Positions 1 to 5,691 of a DNA stretch of 19,171 bases are shown piece by piece. The stretch comes from Oscillospiraceae bacterium (GTDB taxonomy: Bacteria; Bacillota; Clostridia; Oscillospirales; Acutalibacteraceae). Position 1 is the first letter of the stretch, and every line of letters starts with the position of its first letter. The position numbers and the translations under genes are program-made. Under the pieces are notes generated by a model that saw only the letters and a list, made by a program, of their open reading frames with translations, did no database searches and was not told where the DNA came from. The stretch spans positions 1 through 19,171 of the forward strand of contig WRDE01000007.1 in the NCBI GenBank assembly GCA_009783605.1, in the 5' to 3' direction.

Positions 1-207
1 CATCTGGCCGAGGAACTGGCGCGCGTAGGAGGAGAGGGATTCCACATACCGCCGCTGGCCCTCGGCATAGATGGTGTCAAAAGCCAGCGAGGATTTGCCG
101 GAGCCGGACAGCCCGGTGAACACCACCAACTTGTCCCGCGGGATCTCGAGATCGATATTTTTCAGGTTGTGCTCCCGGGCACCCCGGACGATGAGTTTTG
201 AGATCAT
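1..207 (-). CDS. uvrA: UvrABC excinuclease subunit A, N-terminal part (runs off the left edge)
   Basis: UvrA is the damage-recognising ABC-type ATPase of nucleotide excision repair in the cytoplasm; it loads UvrB at lesions. Only the first 69 codons are in the window. The translation begins MISKLIVRGAREHNLKNIDL, the standard UvrA opening, and has the first Walker A motif GLSGSGKSS at residues 32-40, followed by LAFDTIYAEGQRRYVESLSSYARQF, which is diagnostic of UvrA. The ATG at 207 is preceded by GGAG with a 7-nt spacer. A consensus promoter and a LexA-like box lie upstream, fitting SOS control. The full protein would be about 940 residues. Identification is near certain. Confidence 0.97.
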   Translation of the reverse strand, partial: MISKLIVRGAREHNLKNIDLEIPRDKLVVFTGLSGSGKSSLAFDTIYAEGQRRYVESLSSYARQFLGQM

Positions 208-225
208 ATGATGGCTCCAATCGGA

Positions 226-239
226 AGAATATATGTTCG
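226..239 (-). promoter_or_regulatory. Probable LexA (SOS) box in front of uvrA
   Basis: Read on the minus strand this is CGAACATATATTCT, matching 12 of 14 positions of the Gram-positive LexA/DinR operator CGAACATATGTTCG. It lies just downstream of the predicted -10 box, over the expected transcription start, where a repressor would block initiation. uvrA is a classical SOS gene, so site and context agree. The weaker right half-site (ATTCT) suggests moderate affinity. Confidence 0.75.
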
Positions 240-245
240 AGTGAC

Positions 246-274
246 AGTATAGCGCAAAATTATAGATTGGTCAA
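246..274 (-). promoter_or_regulatory. Sigma-A type promoter of uvrA
   Basis: On the minus strand there is a -35 TTGACC (274-269), a 17-nt spacer and a -10 TATACT (251-246). The start of transcription is expected near 239, leaving a leader of about 30 nt to the uvrA ATG at 207. Confidence 0.8.
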
Positions 275-297
275 GGGGGAATGATAAAATATTTCAT

Positions 298-337
298 AAA
301 AAACAAAAAAAACGGGCGGGCATCCCCGCCCGCCCGT
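298..337 (-). terminator. Rho-independent terminator of the lipoprotein gene
   Basis: On the minus strand a perfect 10-bp GC stem (arms 337-328 and 321-312, core ACGGGCGGGC) with a 6-nt loop is followed directly by a run of eight T and then a second T run. It lies 17 nt past the stop codon of the lipoprotein gene and also insulates it from the uvrA promoter. Confidence 0.92.
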
Positions 338-353
338 AAGCATAATCAGCGTG

Positions 354-1058
354 TCAATCCGGGAAAACGACAAACCCCTGCTGTCCCGCGACGTTATACA
401 GCCCATAAGCGGTCAGCGCGCCGTCGCTCTCCAATTCATGTGCCCAGCTCAAAAATTTTTCAGACAGGTCATCGGTTTTCTTCCCGGGCAGATAGATCCG
501 GAATTCATCAGCGCCGTCAAAGCCCTGCGGTTCGGAGATGATGACCTTGACGCCGCCCATGATCTCCTCTTTTCCCACCGTCCCGTCGGGTATCAGGGAT
601 GTACATTTCACGGAATATTCAAACTCACCGATTTTTACCGGCGGCGAAAAATTTCCGTTGAAATAACACTCGCGCCGTGTCCCGTTCGGATAATCGGCGC
701 CGGTAACGTCTTCGTCCGAATTATGATAATACCCGGAGAAGGACCCGTCGGGCGATATGAGTACCGTGGTGCCCCACCCGCCGTCCCCGCTTCCGTGCCA
801 GAACCGCATACCCTGCAAATCGGAAAATGCCAGACCGGACGTATCGTCCGGATCGGATTCGTCCGGATCGGCTTTGTCCGGATCGGCTTTGTCCGGATCG
901 GCTTTAGGCGGCGCTGTTTCGTCCGGCGGCGGCAGGGCGGTGGTGTCGGATGAGGTTTCCTGGGGACCGTCATCCGAGCTGGTGTCGATATCTGTCTCGC
1001 AGGAGGTCAGCAGAAACACAAACAGACAGCAAAAAAGAATCAAGGCAATTTTTTTCAT
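354..1058 (-). CDS. Putative secreted lipoprotein with a DPD repeat linker
   Basis: Unrecognised 234-residue protein. The N-terminus (MKKIALILFCCLFVFLLTSC) is a type II signal peptide with lipobox LTSC, lipidated at Cys20, so the protein should be tethered to the outer face of the membrane. Residues about 21-75 form an acidic, Ser/Thr/Pro/Asp-rich linker containing KADPD units encoded by four 15-bp tandem repeats. Residues about 76-234 are probably a small folded domain with aromatic and Gly-rich segments (GMRFWHGSGDGGWGTTVLISPDGSFSG), resembling the beta-rich domains of other firmicute lipoproteins, but no family is recognised. The start is supported by GGAGGG upstream. The gene is monocistronic, with its own promoter and terminator. 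Confidence 0.85.
   Translation of the reverse strand: MKKIALILFCCLFVFLLTSCETDIDTSSDDGPQETSSDTTALPPPDETAPPKADPDKADPDKADPDESDPDDTSGLAFSDLQGMRFWHGSGDGGWGTTVLISPDGSFSGYYHNSDEDVTGADYPNGTRRECYFNGNFSPPVKIGEFEYSVKCTSLIPDGTVGKEEIMGGVKVIISEPQGFDGADEFRIYLPGKKTDDLSEKFLSWAHELESDGALTAYGLYNVAGQQGFVVFPD
846..905 (-). repeat. Four tandem 15-bp repeats in the lipoprotein linker
   Basis: Units at 846-860, 861-875, 876-890 and 891-905 (plus strand GTCCGGATCGGCTTT; the first unit differs at its end). They encode KADPD-KADPD-KADPD-ESDPD in the flexible linker after the lipid anchor. The near identity of three units suggests recent slippage, so copy number may vary between strains. Confidence 0.95.
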
Positions 1059-1089
1059 GGGAATATCCCTCCGTTTATATATTTTCTAT

Positions 1090-1118
1090 AGTATACTACA
1101 GGTTGTCCGGGGATTCAA
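1090..1118 (-). promoter_or_regulatory. Promoter of the lipoprotein gene
   Basis: On the minus strand: -35 TTGAAT (1118-1113), 17-nt spacer, -10 TATACT (1095-1090). The predicted start near 1083 leaves a leader of about 25 nt carrying the GGAGGG ribosome site. Confidence 0.75.
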
Positions 1119-1170
1119 TCTATTTTTTTGCCCGGGTCAATATTTCTCTATTTTTATCAGTATCCTGTTA

Positions 1171-1199
1171 TTGACAAACCCGTCGAAAAAACGTAAAAT
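1171..1199 (+). promoter_or_regulatory. Strong promoter of the purO block
   Basis: TTGACA (1171-1176), 17-nt spacer, TAAAAT (1194-1199): a near-consensus sigma-A promoter. Transcription should start near 1206, leaving a leader of about 95 nt before purO. It is divergent from the lipoprotein promoter in the same intergenic region. Confidence 0.85.
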
Positions 1200-1220
1200 G
1201 GTAACCAACAGATACACAGG

Positions 1221-1254
1221 AAATACATTCCGCGTTCTGGCGCGTCATGTATTT
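1221..1254 (+). promoter_or_regulatory. Stem-loop in the purO 5' leader
   Basis: Symmetric hairpin: AAATACAT (1221-1228) pairs with ATGTATTT (1247-1254), and an inner stem CGCG/CGCG (1231-1234 with 1241-1244) surrounds the loop TTCTGG. The T run at 1251-1255 overlaps the end of the stem, giving it an attenuator-like look, though the stem base is AT-rich. No purine riboswitch core is visible. It could be an operator, an attenuator or an mRNA-stability element. Confidence 0.45.
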
Positions 1255-1299
1255 TTGTCTGCGTGATAACACAATGCAGCAAGCCAAGGGGGCGACCCA

Positions 1300-2127
1300 T
1301 TGAATATTCAATCCTTATCCGCCGCGCTGGGGGCGACATCCTATCCCGGGCGCGGCATTGTGCTGGGCAAGCATCCCGACGGGCGGTACGCGCTGCTCTA
1401 TTTCATCATGGGGAGAAGCGAAAACAGCCGCAACCGGATTTTCGCGGCTACCGATGACGGCATCCGCACCCGGGCGTTTGACGAGACGAAGATGACCGAC
1501 CCGTCGTTGGTGATCTATCATCCGGTCCGGCAGCTGGACCTATCCGCTGCGAGCGGGGAACTATCCGCTGCGAGCGGGGAACTATCCACTGCGAGCGGGG
1601 ACCTGTCCGCTGCGAGTGGGGAACTATCCGCTACGAGCGGGGAGCGGCTGCATATCGTTACCAACGGCGACCAGACCGATACCATCCGGGATTTTTTGGC
1701 GGCGGGGGATACCTTTGAAGACGCGCTGCGTACCCGCACCTTTGAACCGGACGCGCCGCATTATACCCCGCGGATCTCGGGATTGTTGGATCCGGCGGGA
1801 GACAAATACCAATTGTCGATCCTGAAAACGAATAACGGCGATCCGGCCTCGGCCCAACGGCTTTTCTTTGCCTATGACGCTCCGAAAGCGGGGGAAGGGC
1901 ATTTTATCCACACCTACGCCGGCGATAGCGACCCGTATCCGCGACGCGCGGGGAGCCTGCCCTCTTTCCGCGGCGACCCGGAGCTTGTGGCGATCCCGGA
2001 GTTGGGTATCAACGCATTGGCTGCCGTCGCGTGGGAGAGTCTGGATGCGGAGAATAGGGTGGCGCTGTTTGTACGGTTAGTGGACGCGAACGGCAGGGTT
2101 GAGGATAGGATTATCAATAAATGCTGA
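1300..2127 (+). CDS. purO: IMP cyclohydrolase, PurO type, with an inserted repeat tract
   Basis: Converts 5-formamido-AICAR to IMP, the last step of de novo purine synthesis. The 275-residue protein shows the family signatures SYPGRGI (14-20), ENSRNRIF (41-48), TNGDQTDTI (121-129) and, near the C-terminus, GHFIHTY. This is the PurO-type fold and not the cyclohydrolase half of bifunctional PurH. The start is TTG at 1300, with AAGGGGG about 7 nt upstream; no suitable ATG exists. Residues 81-115 (five heptads of the type LSAASGE) interrupt the normally short link between the conserved YHPVRQ and VTNGDQTD segments and look like an insertion. The TGA stop and the final Lys-Cys lie within a downstream AT-rich repeat. 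The next gene encodes the preceding pathway enzyme. Confidence 0.9.
   Translation: MNIQSLSAALGATSYPGRGIVLGKHPDGRYALLYFIMGRSENSRNRIFAATDDGIRTRAFDETKMTDPSLVIYHPVRQLDLSAASGELSAASGELSTASGDLSAASGELSATSGERLHIVTNGDQTDTIRDFLAAGDTFEDALRTRTFEPDAPHYTPRISGLLDPAGDKYQLSILKTNNGDPASAQRLFFAYDAPKAGEGHFIHTYAGDSDPYPRRAGSLPSFRGDPELVAIPELGINALAAVAWESLDAENRVALFVRLVDANGRVEDRIINKC
1540..1644 (+). repeat. Five tandem 21-bp units inserted in purO
   Basis: Exact units at 1540-1560, 1561-1581, 1582-1602, 1603-1623 and 1624-1644, differing by one to three bases each. Every unit carries the small palindrome CCGCT-GCG-AGCGG or a one-base variant. They encode five heptads (LSAASGE, LSAASGE, LSTASGD, LSAASGE, LSATSGE). There are no spacers, so this is not a CRISPR array. 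Confidence 0.97.
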
Positions 2128-2194
2128 ATTCTTAATGTTGAATGCTAAATGATTCAGCCTTTAATTAAGCATTCAGCATTAAGAATTCAGCATT
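2120..2194. repeat. AT-rich inverted repeat with 27-bp arms between purO and the transformylase gene
   Basis: Arms 2120-2146 and 2168-2194 are reverse complements with one mismatch in 27; the loop is 2147-2167. The word GAATTCTTAATG with TGAATGCT recurs in both arms. The left arm includes the purO stop codon (TGA 2125-2127). The right arm ends 17 nt before the next ribosome site. The composition contrasts sharply with the GC-rich genes on both sides. There is no T run, so it is not a standard terminator. Confidence 0.9.
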
Positions 2195-2210
2195 CGACGA
2201 AGGAGAACCC

Positions 2211-3452
2211 ATGATCCAGCTTCCCTTAAAATACGGGTGCAACCCCAACCAGACCCCCGCCCGGGTGTTTATGCGGGACGGCGAGCTGCCGCTGACCGTC
2301 GTCAACGGGCGGCCGGGGTATATCAATCTGTTGGACGCGCTGAACAGCTGGCAATTGGTCAGTGAGCTGAAAACCGCGACCGGATTGCCGGCGGCGGCCA
2401 GCTTTAAGCATGTCAGCCCGGCCGGCGCGGCGGTCGCCCCTGCGGGGAGCAATCGCTCCGCGCAGTCGCCGCTGGTGGGTGGGAATGCGCGTGGTGCAGG
2501 TGATGGTTTTGGATTGTCCGAAACGTTGCGGAAGATCTATTTCGTGGACGATCTGAAGCTGTCGCCGCTGGCCGCCGCGTACGCGGCGGCGCGGGGGGCC
2601 GACCGGCTGTCTTCTTATGGCGACTGGGCGGCGCTGTCCGACGTCTGCGACCGGGAGACGGCGATGCTGTTAGACCGGGAGGTGTCGGACGGGGTTATCG
2701 CGCCCGGCTATACCCCCGAAGCGCTGGAGATACTCAAAAAAAAGCGCAAGGGCAGCTATACGATTGTGGCGATAGATCCCCAATATCAGCCGGCGGCGAT
2801 TGAGCGGAAGGACGTTTTCGGCGTCACCTTTGAACAGGGACGCAACAGCGCCCCCATCGACGGATTGCTGCTGCGGGAGATGGTCACCGCCAATAAAACC
2901 CTGCCGATAGAGGCCAGACGGGACCTGTTGATCGCGCTGATCACCTTGAAATATACCCAGTCCAACTCGGTCTGTTACGCAAAAAACGGCCAGGTCATCG
3001 GGGTCGGCGCGGGCCAGCAGAGCCGGATCCACTGCACCCGGCTGGCCGGCGCAAAAGCCGACGCCTGGTACCTGCGCCAGCATCCGGCGGTGCTGTCGCT
3101 GCCCTTCCGCCCGGATATCCGCCGGGCTGACCGGGACAATACGATAGATGTGTTTATCGGCGACGATCCGGAGGAGGTGCTGGCCGGCGGGGTGTGGAAA
3201 AATTTCTTCACCGTCCGCCCGGCGGCGCTGTCCCGGGAGGAGAAACGGATCTGGTTAGACACCCTGAGCGGTGTGTCGCTCGGCTCCGACGCGTTCTTCC
3301 CCTTCGGCGACAACATCGAGCGGGCCCGCCGGTCAGGGGTACAGTATATCGCCCAACCCGGCGGCTCAATCCGGGACGATAATGTGATCGGTGTCTGCGA
3401 TAAATATGGGATGGTGATGGCGTTTACCGGGCTGAGATTGTTTCATCACTGA
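2211..3452 (+). CDS. purH: AICAR transformylase (phosphoribosylaminoimidazolecarboxamide formyltransferase), stand-alone
   Basis: Transfers a formyl group from 10-formyl-THF to AICAR, giving FAICAR for the PurO enzyme encoded just upstream. The 413-residue protein matches the stand-alone clostridial form. Visible motifs are the catalytic Lys-His pair in SFKHVSPAGAA (K66, H67), RGADRLSSYGDWAALSDV, SDGVIAPGY, FGVTFEQGRN, TQSNSVCYAKNGQVIGVG, AGQQSRIHCTRLA, and the C-terminal GSDAFFPFGDNI, YIAQPGGSIRD and MAFTGLRLFHH. It lacks the N-terminal MGS-like cyclohydrolase domain of bifunctional PurH. AAGGAG precedes the ATG. Residues about 76-101 are a Gly/Ala/Ser-rich insertion between GAAV and LSETL that the family normally lacks; its DNA contains an 11-bp stem-loop. 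Confidence 0.95.
   Translation: MIQLPLKYGCNPNQTPARVFMRDGELPLTVVNGRPGYINLLDALNSWQLVSELKTATGLPAAASFKHVSPAGAAVAPAGSNRSAQSPLVGGNARGAGDGFGLSETLRKIYFVDDLKLSPLAAAYAAARGADRLSSYGDWAALSDVCDRETAMLLDREVSDGVIAPGYTPEALEILKKKRKGSYTIVAIDPQYQPAAIERKDVFGVTFEQGRNSAPIDGLLLREMVTANKTLPIEARRDLLIALITLKYTQSNSVCYAKNGQVIGVGAGQQSRIHCTRLAGAKADAWYLRQHPAVLSLPFRPDIRRADRDNTIDVFIGDDPEEVLAGGVWKNFFTVRPAALSREEKRIWLDTLSGVSLGSDAFFPFGDNIERARRSGVQYIAQPGGSIRDDNVIGVCDKYGMVMAFTGLRLFHH
2440..2465 (+). repeat. Stem-loop within the insertion in the transformylase gene
   Basis: Arms CTGCGGGGAGC (2440-2450) and GCTCCGCGCAG (2455-2465) pair at 10 of 11 positions around the loop AATC. It lies at the start of a roughly 78-bp stretch (about 2434-2512) that adds 26 residues to a conserved region of the enzyme. 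Confidence 0.85.
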
Positions 3453-3470
3453 GCTGGGGGTTTATAGTAG

Positions 3471-4280
3471 ATGAAATTGAAAATATATACAATATGTATA
3501 ATTATTTTGATTACCTTTTCGGGATGTGTTCAAGGCAGCCCGGAGTCGAAAGCGGATGAAACCTCACATACTGCCGGCAGCAGTTCGGCAAGCATAGCGA
3601 CAACCGGAGAAACAGAACCCGCTCCAAGCAGATTGCCGTCGCAGACCGCGGAGGAAACAGTGTCTCTTGCGAAAGAATTGCCGTATAAAGATTATACGGA
3701 ACTGCTGGACGCGCTGAGGGAACATGTGGAAGCGGTTATCCAGCAACCGGATATTGAAATGGAAAATGACTTTTTCTTAGAGTGGGCATTACGGGAGCCG
3801 TTTATGTCCTGTGGAGAAGATTACAGTGAGGTCAGGGACAAATTGGGGTATGCGCTGAAAGATTTAAATCAAAACGGCAAGCTGGATTTGATATTGTTGA
3901 ATAAAGAGTATTTTACCGTTGTCGCGATTATCACATTGGTGGAGGATAAACCGTATCTGCTGAATGAATATTGGTCAAGACACAGCTGCGTGATATACGA
4001 TTCCGGCGTAATATATTCAAACAGCCACGCAGGAGCCGGTGATTTGGACTATATGACACAACGGATATCGCCCGACGGCAGCGGTTTTATACAGGAAGTA
4101 AAATTCGGAGCGACGACGACGAACGATTTCGGTTGGTATAAAGAAATTGACGGCATACAGTATGCGATTGAGCAATCGGAATTTGATGAATTTCAGAAAG
4201 AATATCCGCATTTATCCTATCCCGAAGCCGAGGAGATAACCAAAAGCGCCGGGCTGGAATTTATCCCGCTTTTTGGCTGA
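3471..4280 (+). CDS. Putative lipoprotein
   Basis: Unrecognised 269-residue protein. The N-terminus MKLKIYTICIIILITFSGC is a lipoprotein signal peptide with lipobox FSGC (Cys19), followed by a Ser/Thr/Glu-rich linker to about residue 60. The remainder is acidic and contains DLNQNGKLDLILLN, which resembles the calcium-binding D-x-N-x-N-G loop of dockerin/EF-hand-like or FG-GAP repeats and suggests a metal-stabilised exported domain. The gene is visibly less GC-rich than purH and leuB and starts 19 nt after the purH stop, so it is probably a later arrival co-transcribed with the block. Its TGA overlaps the ATG at 4280, but leuB more likely starts at 4298. Function unknown. Confidence 0.8.
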   Translation: MKLKIYTICIIILITFSGCVQGSPESKADETSHTAGSSSASIATTGETEPAPSRLPSQTAEETVSLAKELPYKDYTELLDALREHVEAVIQQPDIEMENDFFLEWALREPFMSCGEDYSEVRDKLGYALKDLNQNGKLDLILLNKEYFTVVAIITLVEDKPYLLNEYWSRHSCVIYDSGVIYSNSHAGAGDLDYMTQRISPDGSGFIQEVKFGATTTNDFGWYKEIDGIQYAIEQSEFDEFQKEYPHLSYPEAEEITKSAGLEFIPLFG

Positions 4281-4297
4281 TGAGAGAAGGTCACGCC

Positions 4298-5392
4298 TTG
4301 CAAAACTACCACATCACCCTCCTGCCCGGCGACGGGATAGGCCCGGAAATTACCAAACAGGCCGTCCGGGTGCTGGAATGCGCCGCCGAAAAGTATGCTT
4401 TTTCGCTGACCTTCACCGAAGCCCTGATCGGCGGTATTGCGATCGCCCATACCGGCTGTCCGCTGCCGGAGGAAACGTTGGCGGTATGCCGCAGCGCCGA
4501 CGCGGTACTGCTGGGCGCGGTTGGCGGGCCGCAATGGGATACGCTGCCCGGCGATAAACGGCCGGAAGCGGGGTTGTTGGGGATCCGGACGGCATTGGGG
4601 TTGTTTGCCAACCTGCGGCCGGCCATTATGTATCCGCAATTGCGGGATGCCTGCCCGCTCAAACCCGAAATTGTGGGGGAAAAGTTAGATTTATTGGTGG
4701 TACGGGAGCTGACCGGCGGGATTTATTTTGGGGAGCGCGGGCGCGAGTATATAGATGGTGTTGAGGGCGCGTATGATACCGAACGGTATTCGGTGCCGGA
4801 GATCGAACGGATTGCCCGGGCGGCGTTTGAAGCGGCGCGGCGGCGCGGCAAAAGCGCCCACTGCGGTGGGCGCGTGCATAGTGTGGACAAGGCGAATGTG
4901 CTGGAATCCTCCCGGCTCTGGCGGGAAACGGTGACCCGGATCGGGCGAGCATATCCCGACGTCGCGCTCATACATATGTATGTGGACAACGCGGCCATGC
5001 AGTTGGTGCGCGACCCGGGGCAGTTCGACGTATTGCTGACCAACAATATGTTCGGCGATATTTTGTCGGACGAGGCGTCGCAGATCGCCGGCTCGATCGG
5101 GATGCTTCCCTCAGCTTCGCTGAGGGCGGACAAGTTTGGGCTGTACGAGCCTGTCCACGGCAGCGCGCCGGAGCTGGCCGGACAGGATACTGCCAACCCG
5201 CTGGCAGCCATCCTGTCGGCGGCGATGCTGCTGCGGTATTCGCTGGAGCGGGAAGATGCGGCGGTTGCGGTGGAAAATGCGGTGCAAGCGGCGCTGGAGG
5301 ATGGGCTGCGGACGGCGGATATATGGAGTAACGAGTGTAGATTGGTGGGGACGGCTGAGATGGGAAATGCGGTGGTGGAGAAATTGATGTAG
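4298..5392 (+). CDS. leuB: 3-isopropylmalate dehydrogenase
   Basis: NAD+-dependent oxidative decarboxylation of 3-isopropylmalate in leucine synthesis. Motifs: YHITLLPGDGIGPEIT at the N-terminus, LLGAVGGPQWD, LGLFANLRPA, LVVRELTGGIYFGERG, the catalytic region VDKANVLESSRLWRE, DNAAMQLVRDPGQFDVLLT-NNMFGDILSDEAS and GLYEPVHGSAPELAGQDTANP. The TTG at 4298 is preferred because AGAAGG lies 7 nt upstream and the protein then starts like its relatives; the ATG at 4280 would add MREGHA and has no ribosome site. Seven extra residues (SAHCGGR) just before VHSVDKAN come from a 21-bp palindromic insertion. The TAG stop is the first part of a downstream GTAGGG-ended repeat. leuA, leuC and leuD are not nearby. 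Confidence 0.93.
   Translation: MQNYHITLLPGDGIGPEITKQAVRVLECAAEKYAFSLTFTEALIGGIAIAHTGCPLPEETLAVCRSADAVLLGAVGGPQWDTLPGDKRPEAGLLGIRTALGLFANLRPAIMYPQLRDACPLKPEIVGEKLDLLVVRELTGGIYFGERGREYIDGVEGAYDTERYSVPEIERIARAAFEAARRRGKSAHCGGRVHSVDKANVLESSRLWRETVTRIGRAYPDVALIHMYVDNAAMQLVRDPGQFDVLLTNNMFGDILSDEASQIAGSIGMLPSASLRADKFGLYEPVHGSAPELAGQDTANPLAAILSAAMLLRYSLEREDAAVAVENAVQAALEDGLRTADIWSNECRLVGTAEMGNAVVEKLM
4854..4873 (+). repeat. 20-bp palindrome inserted in leuB (TGCG loop)
   Basis: GCGCCCAC-TGCG-GTGGGCGC: perfect 8-bp arms around a TGCG tetraloop. With one flanking base it makes a 21-bp in-frame insertion encoding SAHCGGR between residues that are adjacent in typical LeuB proteins (...RRGK then VHSVDKAN...). 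It has the same architecture as the palindromes at 5405 and 7886. Confidence 0.9.
5108..5126 (+). repeat. Second palindrome inside leuB
   Basis: CCCTCAGC-TTC-GCTGAGGG, perfect 8-bp arms and a 3-nt loop. It encodes part of the conserved LPSASLR segment, so unlike the 4854 palindrome it adds no residues. It may be a codon-level coincidence or a replaced segment. Confidence 0.75.
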
Positions 5393-5432
5393 GGAACGGT
5401 TTTCGCAGGACGCGCACGTCCTGCTCTGTTCC
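5389..5432. repeat. Palindromic element A (GTAGGG-ended) after leuB
   Basis: Starts GTAGGGAACGG (5389-5399), ends GTTCC (5428-5432). The outer arms GGAAC/GTTCC enclose the inner perfect palindrome GCAGGACG-CGCA-CGTCCTGC (5405-5424). Its TAG (5390-5392) is the leuB stop codon. Element B (6073-6116) shares 19 of 20 bases of the core. There is no T run, so terminator function is unlikely. A further 10-bp palindrome TAAGCGCTTA follows at 5438-5447. Confidence 0.9.
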
Positions 5433-5484
5433 GCGCGTAAGCGCTTAATGCATCGCGGCATATTATTTCGGAGGTGAAAATAGA

Positions 5485-5658
5485 ATGCAAAAATTGATGT
5501 ATATCAATAACGACGGTTCTGATGTAAACGAAAATAAATATGTAAAGCAAATCAACGATTTATTAGAAGAAGGTTGGAAAATCATTAAAATCTCTTGCGC
5601 GAATGTGTGCAGTGAAGGAGATATGGGCGGTTTTGTGGTTCTTGAGAAGAAAGATTAA
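5485..5658 (+). CDS. Small 57-residue acidic protein
   Basis: The ORF runs from ATG 5485 to TAA 5656-5658, with GGAGGTG 8 nt before the start, one of the best ribosome sites in the window. The translation opens MQKLMYINNDGSDVNE and ends GGFVVLEKKD, with a central KQINDLLEEGWKIIKIS. The pattern of a helix ending in EEGW followed by a beta strand resembles the small DUF4177-like proteins (…LN.lg.eGWel), but that assignment is only a resemblance. It is AT-richer than its neighbours and is 33 nt upstream of the VOC gene, so the two are probably co-transcribed. Function unknown. Confidence 0.75.
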   Translation: MQKLMYINNDGSDVNENKYVKQINDLLEEGWKIIKISCANVCSEGDMGGFVVLEKKD

Positions 5659-5691
5659 AAAGTCATACAAACATCACAAGGAGAATAACCT

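Noticed and set aside
1206..1299. Purine riboswitch in the purO leader
   Set aside because: None of the conserved junction or loop sequences of the purine aptamer were seen, and the leader is short.
1540..1644. CRISPR-like array
   Set aside because: The 21-bp units are directly contiguous without spacers, lie in frame within purO, and there are no cas genes.
5405..5432. Element A as the leuB transcription terminator
   Set aside because: Strong hairpin but no T run follows on either strand, and the same core recurs inside a coding region in folP.
4723..5550. Long open frames antisense to leuB, and similar ones opposite rnfB (12227-13009) and rnfD (15546-16187)
   Set aside because: High-GC shadow frames: no ribosome sites, low-complexity Ser/Ala/Arg/Pro composition, and the opposite strand encodes clearly conserved enzymes.
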